The position numbers and the translations under genes were made by a program. The notes under the pieces were generated by a model. That model was given only the letters and a program-made list of their open reading frames with translations. It did not search any database and was not told the origin of the DNA. 64,000 nucleotides of DNA from Streptomyces sp. NBC_01264 (GTDB lineage Bacteria > Actinomycetota > Actinomycetes > Streptomycetales > Streptomycetaceae), in NCBI RefSeq assembly GCF_026340675.1, contig NZ_JAPEOX010000001.1, positions 4,960,001 through 5,024,000 on the forward strand. Reading direction: 5' to 3'. Of the stretch, positions 1-9,176 are shown piece by piece (positions within the stretch are counted from its first letter, which is position 1; each line of letters starts with the position of its first letter).

Positions 1-1
1 T

Positions 2-1087
2 TCGGTGGTCGGCCCCTTCGCGGGAGTCCTGCTGGACCGCTGGCGCCGCCGCCAGGTCTTCCTCTACGGGAACCTGCTGCGGGCCTTCCTCGCCTGCGTC
101 ACCGGCATGCTGATCGTCGCGCAGGTTCCCGACTGGCTGTTCTACGCCTCGGCGCTGTCCGTGACCGCGGTCAACCGCTTCGTCCTGGCCGGGCTGGCCG
201 CCTCCCTGCCCCGGGTCGTCGCACCTGGCCAGCTAGTCACCGCGAACGCCCTCTCACCCACCGCGGGAACGCTCGCCGCGGTCGCCGGCGGGGGTCTGGC
301 CTTCCTCGTCCGGCTCATGGCCGACGAGTCCGACGCCCTGGTCGTGCTCCTCGGAGCCGGCCTCTACCTCTGTGCGGCCCTGGCCTCCCTGCACCTGGCC
401 CTGGACGTGCTCGGGCCCGACCACCCTCCCGGCCGGATCAACCCGACGGTCGTCCAGGGGATCGCCCTCACCGTGCGGGGCCTCGCCGAGGGACTGCGGC
501 ACCTGGCCTCCCGGCGCGAGGCGGCCCGGGCGCTCACCGCCATGACCGTCATGCGGTTCTGCTACGGCGCCCTGTTCGTCACGCTGCTCATGCTCTGCCG
601 CTACGCCTGGTCGGACAACGAGGCCGAGGGGCTCGCGCTGCTGGGCGTCACGGTCGGCGTGTCCGGGGCCGGGTTCTTCGCGGCCGCCGTCGTCACTCCC
701 TGGCTGGTGGGCCGACTGGGCCCGCTCGGCTCCATCACCCTGTGCGCCGCGGGGGCCGCGGTGCTGGTGCCGGCGCTCGGCCTGTTCTTCGCCCCCGGGC
801 CGATGCTGGCAGCAGCCTTCGTGCTGGGCCTGGCCACCCAGGGGGCCAAGATCTCCACCGACACCGTCGTGCAGTCCCAGATGGACGACGCCTTTCGCGG
901 CCGCGTCTTCTCGGTCTACGACGTGCTCTTCAACGCGGCCTTCGTCGGCGCCGCCGGGGTGGCCGCGCTCGTGCTCCCCCTCGACGGGCACTCCGTCCCC
1001 CTGATCCTCGGGGTGGCGACGCTGTACGCCGCGACCGCGGCGCTCCTCATGCGTCAGGGCGATGTTTCACGTGAAACATCGCCCTGA
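2..1087 (+). CDS. MFS transporter, 3' part (5' end outside window)
   Basis: C-terminal 361 residues of a major facilitator superfamily membrane transporter; the start lies before the window. The visible part opens with a motif-A-like loop (GVLLDRWRRRQ) followed by alternating hydrophobic segments, including AALFVTLLML-type and GAGFFAAAVV helices, and a late FRGRVFSVYD loop typical of MFS exporters. Substrate cannot be told from the sequence. The last codons run through a perfect parS site, giving the C-terminal peptide GDVSRETSP, and a second parS lies just after the stop. The gene converges on the CCA-adding enzyme gene. Family call is firm, function is open. Confidence 0.85.
   Translation, partial: SVVGPFAGVLLDRWRRRQVFLYGNLLRAFLACVTGMLIVAQVPDWLFYASALSVTAVNRFVLAGLAASLPRVVAPGQLVTANALSPTAGTLAAVAGGGLAFLVRLMADESDALVVLLGAGLYLCAALASLHLALDVLGPDHPPGRINPTVVQGIALTVRGLAEGLRHLASRREAARALTAMTVMRFCYGALFVTLLMLCRYAWSDNEAEGLALLGVTVGVSGAGFFAAAVVTPWLVGRLGPLGSITLCAAGAAVLVPALGLFFAPGPMLAAAFVLGLATQGAKISTDTVVQSQMDDAFRGRVFSVYDVLFNAAFVGAAGVAALVLPLDGHSVPLILGVATLYAATAALLMRQGDVSRETSP
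1064..1077. promoter_or_regulatory. parS site (ParB binding)
   Basis: Perfect 14-bp palindrome GTTTCACGTGAAAC, the streptomycete parS consensus. It lies inside the last codons of the MFS gene, read as DVSRET. Confidence 0.95.
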
Positions 1088-1105
1088 CCACCGCTCCGCC
1101 CCGAT

Positions 1106-1119
1106 GTTTCACGTGAAAC
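1106..1119. promoter_or_regulatory. parS site (ParB binding)
   Basis: Second perfect GTTTCACGTGAAAC palindrome, 28 bp after the previous one, in the short space between the convergent MFS and cca genes. The flanks (CCGAT..ATCGG) extend the palindrome and may also serve as a terminator stem. Confidence 0.95.
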
Positions 1120-1147
1120 ATCGGGGCTCCCTCAGGCCCTCAGTCCC

Positions 1148-2614
1148 TCAGTCCTGTGCGGCCCACCACTCCTTGAGCGCGGCGACCGCCGCGTCGTGCT
1201 CCATGGGGCCGTTCTCCAGCCGCAGTTCCAGCAGGAACGCGTAGGCCTTGCCGATCACCGGCCCGGGGCCCACGTCGAGGACCCTCATGATCTCGTTGCC
1301 GTCGAGGTCGGGCCGGATCGCATCCAGCTCCTCCCTCTCCTGCAGCTGGGCGATGCGTTCCTCCAGCCCGTCGTAGGTGCGGGAGAGCGCGTTCGCCTTG
1401 CGCTTGTTGCGCGTGGTGCAGTCGGAACGGGTCAGCTTGTGCAGACGGTCCAGCAGCGGACCGGCGTCGCGTACGTAGCGCCGCACGGCCGAGTCGGTCC
1501 ACTCCCCGTCCCCGTAGCCGTGGAAGCGCAGGTGCAGCTCCACCAGCCGGGCCACGTCCTTGATCATGTCGTTGGAGTACTTGAGCGCCGTCATGCGTTT
1601 CTTGGTCATCTTCGCGCCCACCATCTCGTGGTGGTGGAAGGAGACCCGTCCGTCGCTCTCGAACCGGCGGGTCCGGGGCTTACCGATGTCGTGCAGCAGG
1701 GCCGCGAGCCGCAGCACCAGGTCCGGGCCGTCCTCCTCCAGTGCGATCGCCTGCTCCAGCACGATCAGCGAGTGGTCGTAGACGTCCTTGTGCCGGTGGT
1801 GCTCATCGCTCTCCAGGCGCAGCGCCGGCAGCTCCGGCAGCACGTGCTCGGCCAGCCCCGTGTCCACGAGGAGGCCCAGGCCCTTGCGCGGGTGCGCGGA
1901 GAGCAGGAGCTTGTTCAGCTCGCCCTGGACCCGCTCGGCCGAGACGATCTCGATGCGGCCGGACATCTCCGTCATCGCCCTCACCACGTCCGGAGCGACC
2001 TCGAAGTCGAGCTGGGCGGCGAACCGTGCCGCCCGCAGCATCCGCAGCGGGTCGTCGGAGAAGGAGTCCTCGGCGGTGCCCGGGGTGCGCAGCACACCCG
2101 CCCGGAGGTCCTCCAGACCGCCGTGCGGGTCCACGAACTCCTTCTCGGGGAGAGCGACGGCCATCGCGTTCACCGTGAAGTCGCGGCGGACGAGGTCTTC
2201 CTCGATGGAGTCGCCGTAGGAGACCTCCGGCTTGCGCGAGGTCCTGTCGTAGGACTCCGAGCGGTACGTGGTCACCTCGATCTGGAAGCTTCTGTCAGCG
2301 TCTCCGACGCGGGCGTCCTTCTGGGCACCGACCGTGCCGAAGGCGATGCCGACGTCCCAGACCGAGTCGGCCCACGGCCTGACGATCTTCAGGACGTCCT
2401 CGGGGCGGGCGTCGGTGGTGAAGTCGAGGTCGTTGCCGAGGCGCCCGAGCAGCGCGTCGCGGACGGACCCGCCGACCAGGGCGAGCCGGAAACCCGCCTC
2501 CTGGAAACGGCGGCCGAGCTCGTCGGCGACAGGGGCGATGCGCAGCAGTTCACTCACCGCGCGGGCCTGCCCGTGATTCAGGACACTGGGGTTGTCTTCG
2601 TTGGCGTTCGGCAC
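1148..2614 (-). CDS. cca: CCA tRNA nucleotidyltransferase
   Basis: Adds or repairs the 3' CCA end of tRNAs from CTP and ATP in the cytoplasm. The product of 488 residues has the class II nucleotidyltransferase head (LVGGSVRDALLG near residues 46-57, then the metal-binding NDLDFTTDA), the RRDFTVNAMA motif, and a C-terminal HD domain (LAALLHDIGKP) as in the actinobacterial PcnA/Cca group. I chose the GTG at 2614 (protein begins VPNANEDNPS) because the frame remains open far upstream with no family similarity. The gene is divergent from the DUF6049 gene, the same arrangement as pcnA beside mviN in mycobacteria. Confidence 0.92.
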   Translation of the reverse strand: MPNANEDNPSVLNHGQARAVSELLRIAPVADELGRRFQEAGFRLALVGGSVRDALLGRLGNDLDFTTDARPEDVLKIVRPWADSVWDVGIAFGTVGAQKDARVGDADRSFQIEVTTYRSESYDRTSRKPEVSYGDSIEEDLVRRDFTVNAMAVALPEKEFVDPHGGLEDLRAGVLRTPGTAEDSFSDDPLRMLRAARFAAQLDFEVAPDVVRAMTEMSGRIEIVSAERVQGELNKLLLSAHPRKGLGLLVDTGLAEHVLPELPALRLESDEHHRHKDVYDHSLIVLEQAIALEEDGPDLVLRLAALLHDIGKPRTRRFESDGRVSFHHHEMVGAKMTKKRMTALKYSNDMIKDVARLVELHLRFHGYGDGEWTDSAVRRYVRDAGPLLDRLHKLTRSDCTTRNKRKANALSRTYDGLEERIAQLQEREELDAIRPDLDGNEIMRVLDVGPGPVIGKAYAFLLELRLENGPMEHDAAVAALKEWWAAQD

Positions 2615-2801
2615 AACAGAAAAGGGTACGTGCCCGGCCCGCCCGCAGCGCCCGTGTTTTGCGGCCACCCCGGCCCACGGCCGCTCCGGGGCGGACCCGA
2701 TCATGTGGAGCAAGGCGCGGCACTCGCGCACAGCGGGCCTCGTTACCATGCGTGGACGCACAAACGACGACCACTGACACTCCGAGGGACGGGCGAGCGC
2801 G

Positions 2802-5069
2802 TTGGCCGAGGCGGCAGACATCCAGGGGGCGCCCGCTCCTGCCCGGCGACGCTGGCTGCGGCGCGCGGTCGTCCTGCTCGCAGGGACGCCCGTACTCGCC
2901 GGCCTGGTCTACTCGCACGCTCCCGAAGCCCAGGCCGCCGACACGGCGGCCGCCGCCGTCGACGTCCAGCTCGACGGCATGGCGCCGAGCGCCCCGGTCA
3001 AGGGCGACACCCTCACCATCACGGGCACCGTGATCAACAACAGCTCCGAGAAGATCACCGACGCGCACGTGGGTCTGCGGGTCGGGCCGGTGCTGGGGGA
3101 CCGCAGCTCCATCGACGAAGCCGCGGACCGCGGCGCGTTCCGGGCGGGTGCCGACCCTGCAGAGGTCGGCGCCGAGTTCGCCGTGAAGATCGATTCGCTG
3201 CCCTCCAAGGTCAGCCAGCCCTTCACCCTCAAGGTGCCGGTGAACAAGCTGGACCTGGACGAGGACGGCGTCTACCAGCTCGGCGTCTCCTTGTCCGGAG
3301 AGACCGAGAGCCGCCAGTACGAGCAGGTCCTCGGCATCAAGCGGACCTTCCTGCCCTGGCAGCCGGAGGCCGCCGCCAAGCGTTCCCAGCTGTCGTACGT
3401 CTGGCCGTTGATCTCCACGACGCACCTGACCTCGGAGACCGGCTCGGACGAGCTGCAGACCCCCGTCTTCCTCGACGACGGTCTCGCCGACGAGCTGAAG
3501 CCGGGCGGGCGTCTGGAACAGATGGTCGCCCTCGGTAAGGACCTGCCCATCACCTGGGTCATCGACCCGGATCTGCTCTACACCGTCGACGCTATGACCA
3601 AGGGCTACCGGGTCCGCACCCCCGACGGCCGGACCGTCCCGGGCAAGAACAAGGCCGTCGCCGAACGGTGGCTCAGCGCGCTGGAAGGCGCCGTCCAGGG
3701 CAAGAAGGTCGTCGCACTGCCCTTCGCAGACCCGGACCTCGCCTCGCTCGCCCACCGCGGCAAGGACGTCTCCGGCACCCTGGGACAGCTGCGGCCCGCC
3801 ACCGACAAGGCGAGGGATGCCGTCGAGACGGTTCTGCACGTCCCCGCGAGCACCGACTTCTCCTGGCCCGTGGACGGGGCGATCGACCCTTCGATCGTGA
3901 ACGTCGCGACATCGGCCGGCGCCCACAAGGTCCTCACCCGCAGCGACAGCCTCCAGGAGACCGGCGCCCTGGGCTACACCCCGTCGGCCGCTCGGCCCAT
4001 CGGTGCGGGCACCACGGCCGTCGTCGCCGACGCCGACCTCTCCACCGCCTTCCGGGGCGACATGCTCCGCTCCGGGAACTCCACCCTCGCGGTGCAGCAG
4101 TTCCTCGCCCATACCCTCGCGCTGAACCTGCAGGACACCGACAACCAGCGCAGCTTCGTCGTCGCCCCGCAGCGGATGCCCAGCGCCAGCCAGGCGCAGA
4201 CGATGGCCGCCGCCATCCGGGGTCTGCAGTCGGGCCGGTGGAGCCAGGCCGTGGACCTGGAGGCGGCGGCCGCCGCGACGCCCGACCCGCGCGCGGCCAC
4301 CCAGGTCCCCGGGGCCGGCCAGTACCCCGAGGCACTGAGCAAGCAGGAACTGCCCGTCTCCGCCTTCGAGAAGATCCGCACCACCGAGACCACCCTCGAC
4401 CACTTCAAGGTGATCCTGACCGCGCCCGACCGGGTCAAGATCCCCTTCGGCAACACCACCAACCGGGAGATGTCCTCCTCGTGGCGCGCCCGCCCCGACG
4501 CGGCGCGGGAGTACCGGGACCAGGTGCAGGAGTACCTGATCCGGCTCACCGAGAAGGTCAAGATCATCCCTAAGTCCGACGCGACGCTCTCCGGACACAG
4601 CGCGACCATCCCGGTCACCGTCCAGAACAGCCTCGTCCAGGACACCCACAACCTGGTCCTGCGGCTGCGGTCCGCCAACCCGACCCGGCTGATGTTCGGC
4701 GACAGCGGTGAGGCCCAGCAGGAAGTCGCGATCCAGGGCGGGCACAGCCAGACCGTGAAGTTCCCGGCCATCGCCACCGCGAGCGGCCCGGTCGAGGTGA
4801 CGGCTCAGCTCTTCACCATCGACGGCGTGCCCTACGGTAAGGCCCGCAAGTTCACCGTCGAAGCCACCGAGGTGACCCCGACCGTCATGCTCGTCATCGC
4901 GGGCGGTGTCCTCCTCCTCGTGCTGGCCGGCATCAAGATGTACGCCAGCCGCAAGCGTGTAGCGGCACGCGCCGCCGCCGAGGAGAACACGCAGCAGAGT
5001 GACGAGTCCCCGGACACCGGACCGCAAAGCGCGGACCCGTCCGGCACGGGTGAGACAGTGGACCGTTGA
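2802..5069 (+). CDS. DUF6049 family secreted membrane-anchored protein
   Basis: Protein of 755 residues exported across the membrane. It has a basic N-terminus (ARRRWLRR near residue 15), a hydrophobic signal segment ending near PEAQAAD (about residue 45), a long outside region beginning with a beta-sandwich-like segment, and a C-terminal membrane helix (VMLVIAGGVLLLVLAGIKMY, about 695-715) followed by a basic then acidic cytoplasmic tail. It sits directly upstream of murJ, like Rv3909 upstream of mviN in M. tuberculosis, so a role in cell envelope assembly is likely but unproven. The start is TTG at 2802; no better start is seen downstream before the signal peptide. Confidence 0.85.
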   Translation: MAEAADIQGAPAPARRRWLRRAVVLLAGTPVLAGLVYSHAPEAQAADTAAAAVDVQLDGMAPSAPVKGDTLTITGTVINNSSEKITDAHVGLRVGPVLGDRSSIDEAADRGAFRAGADPAEVGAEFAVKIDSLPSKVSQPFTLKVPVNKLDLDEDGVYQLGVSLSGETESRQYEQVLGIKRTFLPWQPEAAAKRSQLSYVWPLISTTHLTSETGSDELQTPVFLDDGLADELKPGGRLEQMVALGKDLPITWVIDPDLLYTVDAMTKGYRVRTPDGRTVPGKNKAVAERWLSALEGAVQGKKVVALPFADPDLASLAHRGKDVSGTLGQLRPATDKARDAVETVLHVPASTDFSWPVDGAIDPSIVNVATSAGAHKVLTRSDSLQETGALGYTPSAARPIGAGTTAVVADADLSTAFRGDMLRSGNSTLAVQQFLAHTLALNLQDTDNQRSFVVAPQRMPSASQAQTMAAAIRGLQSGRWSQAVDLEAAAAATPDPRAATQVPGAGQYPEALSKQELPVSAFEKIRTTETTLDHFKVILTAPDRVKIPFGNTTNREMSSSWRARPDAAREYRDQVQEYLIRLTEKVKIIPKSDATLSGHSATIPVTVQNSLVQDTHNLVLRLRSANPTRLMFGDSGEAQQEVAIQGGHSQTVKFPAIATASGPVEVTAQLFTIDGVPYGKARKFTVEATEVTPTVMLVIAGGVLLLVLAGIKMYASRKRVAARAAAEENTQQSDESPDTGPQSADPSGTGETVDR

Positions 5070-5115
5070 GCGATGCCGTGGCCGGTCGGCCTGGGGACGA
5101 TGAGGTGGGGTTTCG

Positions 5116-7293
5116 ATGAACGCGCCGTACGAAGGTGACCGTGCGCAGGGCACTGGCGGGCCCGCGCCCTCCCAGGGCACTGCCCCCGGCGCCCCGGTGC
5201 CGGGACAGGTTCCCGCGCCCGCGCAAGCGCCGGACCACGACCCCTATGTCCAGGACGCCTACGCCTACGACCCGTACCGGGCGCAGGACCTGTCCGCCCA
5301 GGACCCGGTTGCGGAAGTCCTGTACGACCGTGCCTCGCACCCGCCGCCACCGCCCGGCACCTTCCAGGAGCCCGGTCCGCTCTACGCGGCCCCGCCGACC
5401 CCCTCCTACGCCCCGGACCCCCGGGTGTGGGCCCAGACTCCGCCGCCCGAGCCGGACGGCCCCTCCCGGCACCTGCCCTACGGCGACCACGCGACGACCA
5501 CGCAGTTCGTCGGCGTGGACTCCCTCGTGACCAAGGCCACCGACCAGGACCCCCGCCCCGACGCCTTCGCCCACCTGTACCGGGACCAGGACGCGGCGCC
5601 GCACACCTCCGCCGAGGACGCCCCCGTGGCCGCCCCGGCACCGAGCAAGCCCGCCGGACGCGCCTCCAGCCTGCTCAAGTCCAGCGCCCTGATGGCCGCC
5701 GGCACCATCGTCTCCCGCATCACCGGCTTCATGCGGACCCTGGTGATCGCCGGAGCCATCGGCGTCGCCACCCTCAACGACAGCTACCAGGTCGCCAACA
5801 CCCTGCCGACGATGATCTACGTCCTGGTCGGCGGCGGCGCCCTCAACGCCGTCTTCATCCCGCAGTTGGTACGCGCGATGAAGAACGACGAGGACGGGGG
5901 AGAGGCCTACGCCAACCGCCTGCTGACGCTCGTCATGGTCCTGCTGGGCGCCGTCACCGTGGTCTGTGTGCTCGCCGCACCGCTGTTCATCGGCATGATG
6001 TCGCAGAAGATCGCCGACGACCCGGCACGGCTGGACGTCGCCGTCGCCTTCGCCCACTACTGCCTGCCCACCATGTTCTTCATGGGTGTGCACGTGGTCC
6101 TCGGTCAGATCCTCAACGCCCGCGGCCGGTTCGGCGCGATGATGTGGACCCCGGTCCTCAACAACATCGTCGTCATCGCCACCTTCGGCGCCTTCATCTG
6201 GGCCTTCGGCGGCTTCACCACCACGGGCGTCACCGAGGCCGGCATCACCCCCGAGGGCGTCCGGCTGCTGGGCCTGGGCACCCTGCTCGGCCTCGTCGTC
6301 CAGTCCCTGGCGATGCTTCCGTACCTGCGCGACGCCGGCTTCAGGCCGCGCCTGCGCTTCGACTGGAAGGGCCACGGCCTCGGCAAGGCCGCCGGCCTGG
6401 CCAAGTGGACGTTCTTCTTCGTCCTCGCCAACCAGCTCGGCCTCATCGTCGTCACCCAGCTCGCCACCTGGGCGGGCGAGGTGGCCGACAAGCAGGGCCA
6501 CGGCGGTACCGGCATCACCGGCTACAACTACGCCCTGCTGCTCTGGCAGATGCCGCAGGCCATCATCACCGTCTCCGTCATGACCGCCGTCCTGCCGCGC
6601 ATCTCCCGGTCGGCCCACGACGGCGACGCCGCCGCCGTCCGCGACGACATCTCCTACGGACTGCGCACCTCGGCCGTCGCGATCGTGCCCTGCGCCTTCG
6701 CGTTCCTCGCCCTCGGCGTCCCCATGGCCGGCCTGCTCTACGCCGGTTCCGGTTCCCAGAGCGCCCAGAACATCGGTTTCATCCTGATGGCCTTCGGCCT
6801 CGGACTGATCCCCTACTCCGTCCAGTACGTGGTCCTGCGCGGCTTCTACGCCTACGAGGACACCCGGACGCCCTTCTACAACACGGTCATCGTGGCCGCC
6901 GTCAACGCGAGCATGTCAGCCGTCGCGTTCTTCGTGCTCCCCGCCCGCTGGGCCGTCGTCGGCATGGCCGCCGCCTACGGCCTCGGCTACGCCGTGGGCG
7001 TCGGTGTCGCCTGGCGCCGACTGCGCACCCGCCTCGGCGGCGACCTCGACGGGGCGCACGTGATGCGCACCTACACCCGGCTCATCGGCGCCTGCGTCCC
7101 AGCCGCCGCGGTGGCCGGGGCCGTCGCCTTCGCCGTCCTGCACTTCATCGGCAACGGGGCCCTCGGTTCCCTCACCGCCCTGGTGGCCGGCGGCATCTCC
7201 CTGGCGGCGGTGTTCCTCGTCGCCGCCAAGAAGATGCGCATCGAAGAACTCAACGCCATGGTCGGGATGGTCCGCGGACGCCTGGGACGCTGA
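5116..7293 (+). CDS. murJ: Lipid II flippase MurJ (MviN)
   Basis: Integral membrane protein of 725 residues of the MATE/MOP superfamily that flips lipid II to the outer face for peptidoglycan synthesis. An N-terminal cytoplasmic region of about 185 residues is rich in Pro, Tyr and Ala; the MurJ core then begins (SALMAAGTIVSRITGFMRTL near residues 193-212) with about 14 helices. The N-terminal extension is a streptomycete habit. It ends just before the pseudokinase gene. In mycobacteria flippase and pseudokinase are one polypeptide; here murJ stops at GMVRGRLGR with a TGA, so they are separate. Confidence 0.93.
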   Translation: MNAPYEGDRAQGTGGPAPSQGTAPGAPVPGQVPAPAQAPDHDPYVQDAYAYDPYRAQDLSAQDPVAEVLYDRASHPPPPPGTFQEPGPLYAAPPTPSYAPDPRVWAQTPPPEPDGPSRHLPYGDHATTTQFVGVDSLVTKATDQDPRPDAFAHLYRDQDAAPHTSAEDAPVAAPAPSKPAGRASSLLKSSALMAAGTIVSRITGFMRTLVIAGAIGVATLNDSYQVANTLPTMIYVLVGGGALNAVFIPQLVRAMKNDEDGGEAYANRLLTLVMVLLGAVTVVCVLAAPLFIGMMSQKIADDPARLDVAVAFAHYCLPTMFFMGVHVVLGQILNARGRFGAMMWTPVLNNIVVIATFGAFIWAFGGFTTTGVTEAGITPEGVRLLGLGTLLGLVVQSLAMLPYLRDAGFRPRLRFDWKGHGLGKAAGLAKWTFFFVLANQLGLIVVTQLATWAGEVADKQGHGGTGITGYNYALLLWQMPQAIITVSVMTAVLPRISRSAHDGDAAAVRDDISYGLRTSAVAIVPCAFAFLALGVPMAGLLYAGSGSQSAQNIGFILMAFGLGLIPYSVQYVVLRGFYAYEDTRTPFYNTVIVAAVNASMSAVAFFVLPARWAVVGMAAAYGLGYAVGVGVAWRRLRTRLGGDLDGAHVMRTYTRLIGACVPAAAVAGAVAFAVLHFIGNGALGSLTALVAGGISLAAVFLVAAKKMRIEELNAMVGMVRGRLGR

Positions 7294-7410
7294 TGCGTAC
7301 AACCTTCCCCCTCTCTGGCGTGTCGTGCAGATCGGTGGACTGTGGGCACAATTGGCATGGCTTCGCAGACTGGCCGACAGCGCGCAACGGATGGGGAGGC
7401 GGGGACGACG

Positions 7411-9150
7411 GTGGCGGAACGTAGCACGGCTGCCGTCGACGTGGCCGACAACAGCGGCGACGAGCCGCTGGCCGCGGAGACGGCCCAGGCCACGGCCGAC
7501 GGGGTGGACACCCAGAACGGACAAGCCGCGGACGGAACCATGCCCGAGAAGGACGGCGATCGCAGGGACGCGGCACCCGCTGCCGCGCCCACGGCCGCAC
7601 CCGAGCTGCACAGCGGCCACAAACTGGCCAGACGCTACCGGCTCGAAGAGTGCGTCACCCGTCTGGACGGATTCAGCAGCTGGCGCGCGATGGACGAGAA
7701 GCTGCGCCGGGCCGTGGGCGTGCACCTGCTGCCCGCCGACCACCCGCGGGCCCGCTCCGTCCTGGCCGCCGCCCGTTCATCGGCCCTGCTCGGCGACCCC
7801 CGGTTCGTCCAGGTCCTCGACGCCGTCGAGGAGAACGACCTCGTCTACGTCGTCCACGAGTGGCTGCCCGACGCCACGGAGCTCACCGCGGTCCTCGCCG
7901 TGGGCCCCATGGAGCCGCACGAGGCCTACCAGCTCGTCAGCCAGGTCTCCCAGGCCATGGCCGCCGCACACCGCGAGGGCCTCGCGCACCTGCGCCTGAC
8001 GCCCAGCGCGATACTGCGCACCTCCACGGGCCAGTACCGCATCCGCGGCCTCGCCGTGAACGCCGCCCTGCGCGGCATCACCAGCGAGACCCCGCAGCGC
8101 GCGGACACCGAGGCCATCGGCGCTCTGCTGTACGCCTCGCTGACCCAGCGCTGGCCGTACGAGAACGACGCCTACGGCCTCACCGGCCTGCCCAAGGGCG
8201 TCGGCCTGATCGCCCCCGACCAGGTCCGCGCGGGCGTGCACCGGGGTCTGGGCGAGCTGGCCATGCGCGCCCTCGCCAACGACGGGGCCACCGCCTCGCG
8301 GCAGGAACCCGCCTGCACCACCCCGGAGGAGCTCTCCAAGGCCGTGGCCGCGATGCCCCGCATCCGGCCGCCGGAGCCCACGTTCACGGCGCCTCCGGAG
8401 TACCAGCACACCACCTACCAGCAGGGCAGCTACGGCAGGCCCCAGGGCCCCGGCATGCCCACCGCGCAGGTCCTCACCGTCGTCCCCCCGCCGCCGCCCC
8501 TGCAGAGCCGGACCGGCCGCGTCCTCAAGTGGGGCGTCGCGGCCCTGCTGATCGCCGCCCTCGGGCTGGGCAGCTGGCAGCTCGCCGACACCCTGCTCAA
8601 CCGCAACAACCAGGGCAGCACCAGCGGCAGTCAGACCACGCACGAGAAGGCCGACGACGCCCCGGAGAAGAAGGAGCCCACGCTCCTCTCCATCAAGGGC
8701 GCGCAGGAGTACTACCCCGACGGCGTGGCCCAGGACGCCGGCAACGTGGGGAACACCTTCGACGGTGACGCCACCACCTACTGGCGCACCAAGAGCTTCC
8801 GCGACGGCCCCGCGATGGCGCAGGACTACAAGGCCGGCGTCGGCATCGTCTACGATCTCGGCTCCGAGCAAGCGGTCAACGGCGCTTCGATAGCGCTGAA
8901 GTACGCCGGCAACCACACGACCGTCACGCTCTACGCGGCCAACTCCATGTCCTCGTCGACCCCGGTCGGCTCCATGAAGAAGATCGCGACCAGCACCACG
9001 TCGGACAGCACGCTCAAGGCGACCACCGACGCACCGGTCACAACGCGCTACGTCGTCGTCTGGATCACGGCGATGCCGCAAGCCGGCAGCGACACGTACA
9101 GCGGAGCGGGGTTCAAGCAGGCCATCACGGACGTGAAGTTCACGGGCTGA
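7411..9150 (+). CDS. Membrane-anchored pseudokinase with discoidin-like outside domain
   Basis: 579 residues from GTG at 7411. The N-terminal half follows a Ser/Thr kinase fold (HKLARRYRLEECVTRLDGFS onward), but the catalytic HRD..N loop is replaced by AHLRLTPSAI and the DFG motif by IRGLAVN, so it should not be an active kinase. A Pro-rich linker, a membrane helix (WGVAALLIAALGLGSWQLA, about residues 370-390) and an outside beta domain (FDGDATTYWRT, YVVVWITAM) resembling F5/8 type C or carbohydrate-binding modules follow. This matches the C-terminal half of mycobacterial MviN, whose phosphorylated pseudokinase recruits FhaA. Alternative starts are ATG 7357 and GTG 7342. Confidence 0.85.
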   Translation: MAERSTAAVDVADNSGDEPLAAETAQATADGVDTQNGQAADGTMPEKDGDRRDAAPAAAPTAAPELHSGHKLARRYRLEECVTRLDGFSSWRAMDEKLRRAVGVHLLPADHPRARSVLAAARSSALLGDPRFVQVLDAVEENDLVYVVHEWLPDATELTAVLAVGPMEPHEAYQLVSQVSQAMAAAHREGLAHLRLTPSAILRTSTGQYRIRGLAVNAALRGITSETPQRADTEAIGALLYASLTQRWPYENDAYGLTGLPKGVGLIAPDQVRAGVHRGLGELAMRALANDGATASRQEPACTTPEELSKAVAAMPRIRPPEPTFTAPPEYQHTTYQQGSYGRPQGPGMPTAQVLTVVPPPPPLQSRTGRVLKWGVAALLIAALGLGSWQLADTLLNRNNQGSTSGSQTTHEKADDAPEKKEPTLLSIKGAQEYYPDGVAQDAGNVGNTFDGDATTYWRTKSFRDGPAMAQDYKAGVGIVYDLGSEQAVNGASIALKYAGNHTTVTLYAANSMSSSTPVGSMKKIATSTTSDSTLKATTDAPVTTRYVVVWITAMPQAGSDTYSGAGFKQAITDVKFTG

Positions 9151-9176
9151 CGGACGGCAGGGGGAGGGGCCCAGCG

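Noticed and set aside
2550..2821. Longer N-terminus for the CCA-adding enzyme
   Set aside because: The extra 69 residues are not conserved in the family and would run into the upstream region of the divergent gene.
1196..3538. 780-codon plus-strand frame opposite cca
   Set aside because: Antisense to the well-recognised CCA-adding enzyme and without any family motif; typical shadow in 70% GC DNA.
2550..5180. Very long minus-strand open frame of 876 codons opposite the DUF6049 gene
   Set aside because: It is a GC-rich shadow: composition is low-complexity Gly/Asp/Arg/Val, there is no domain, and the plus-strand gene has clear signal and membrane segments.
5427..7424. 665-codon alternative frame over murJ
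   Set aside because: His/Arg/Pro-rich out-of-frame translation of murJ; the murJ frame has the membrane helices.
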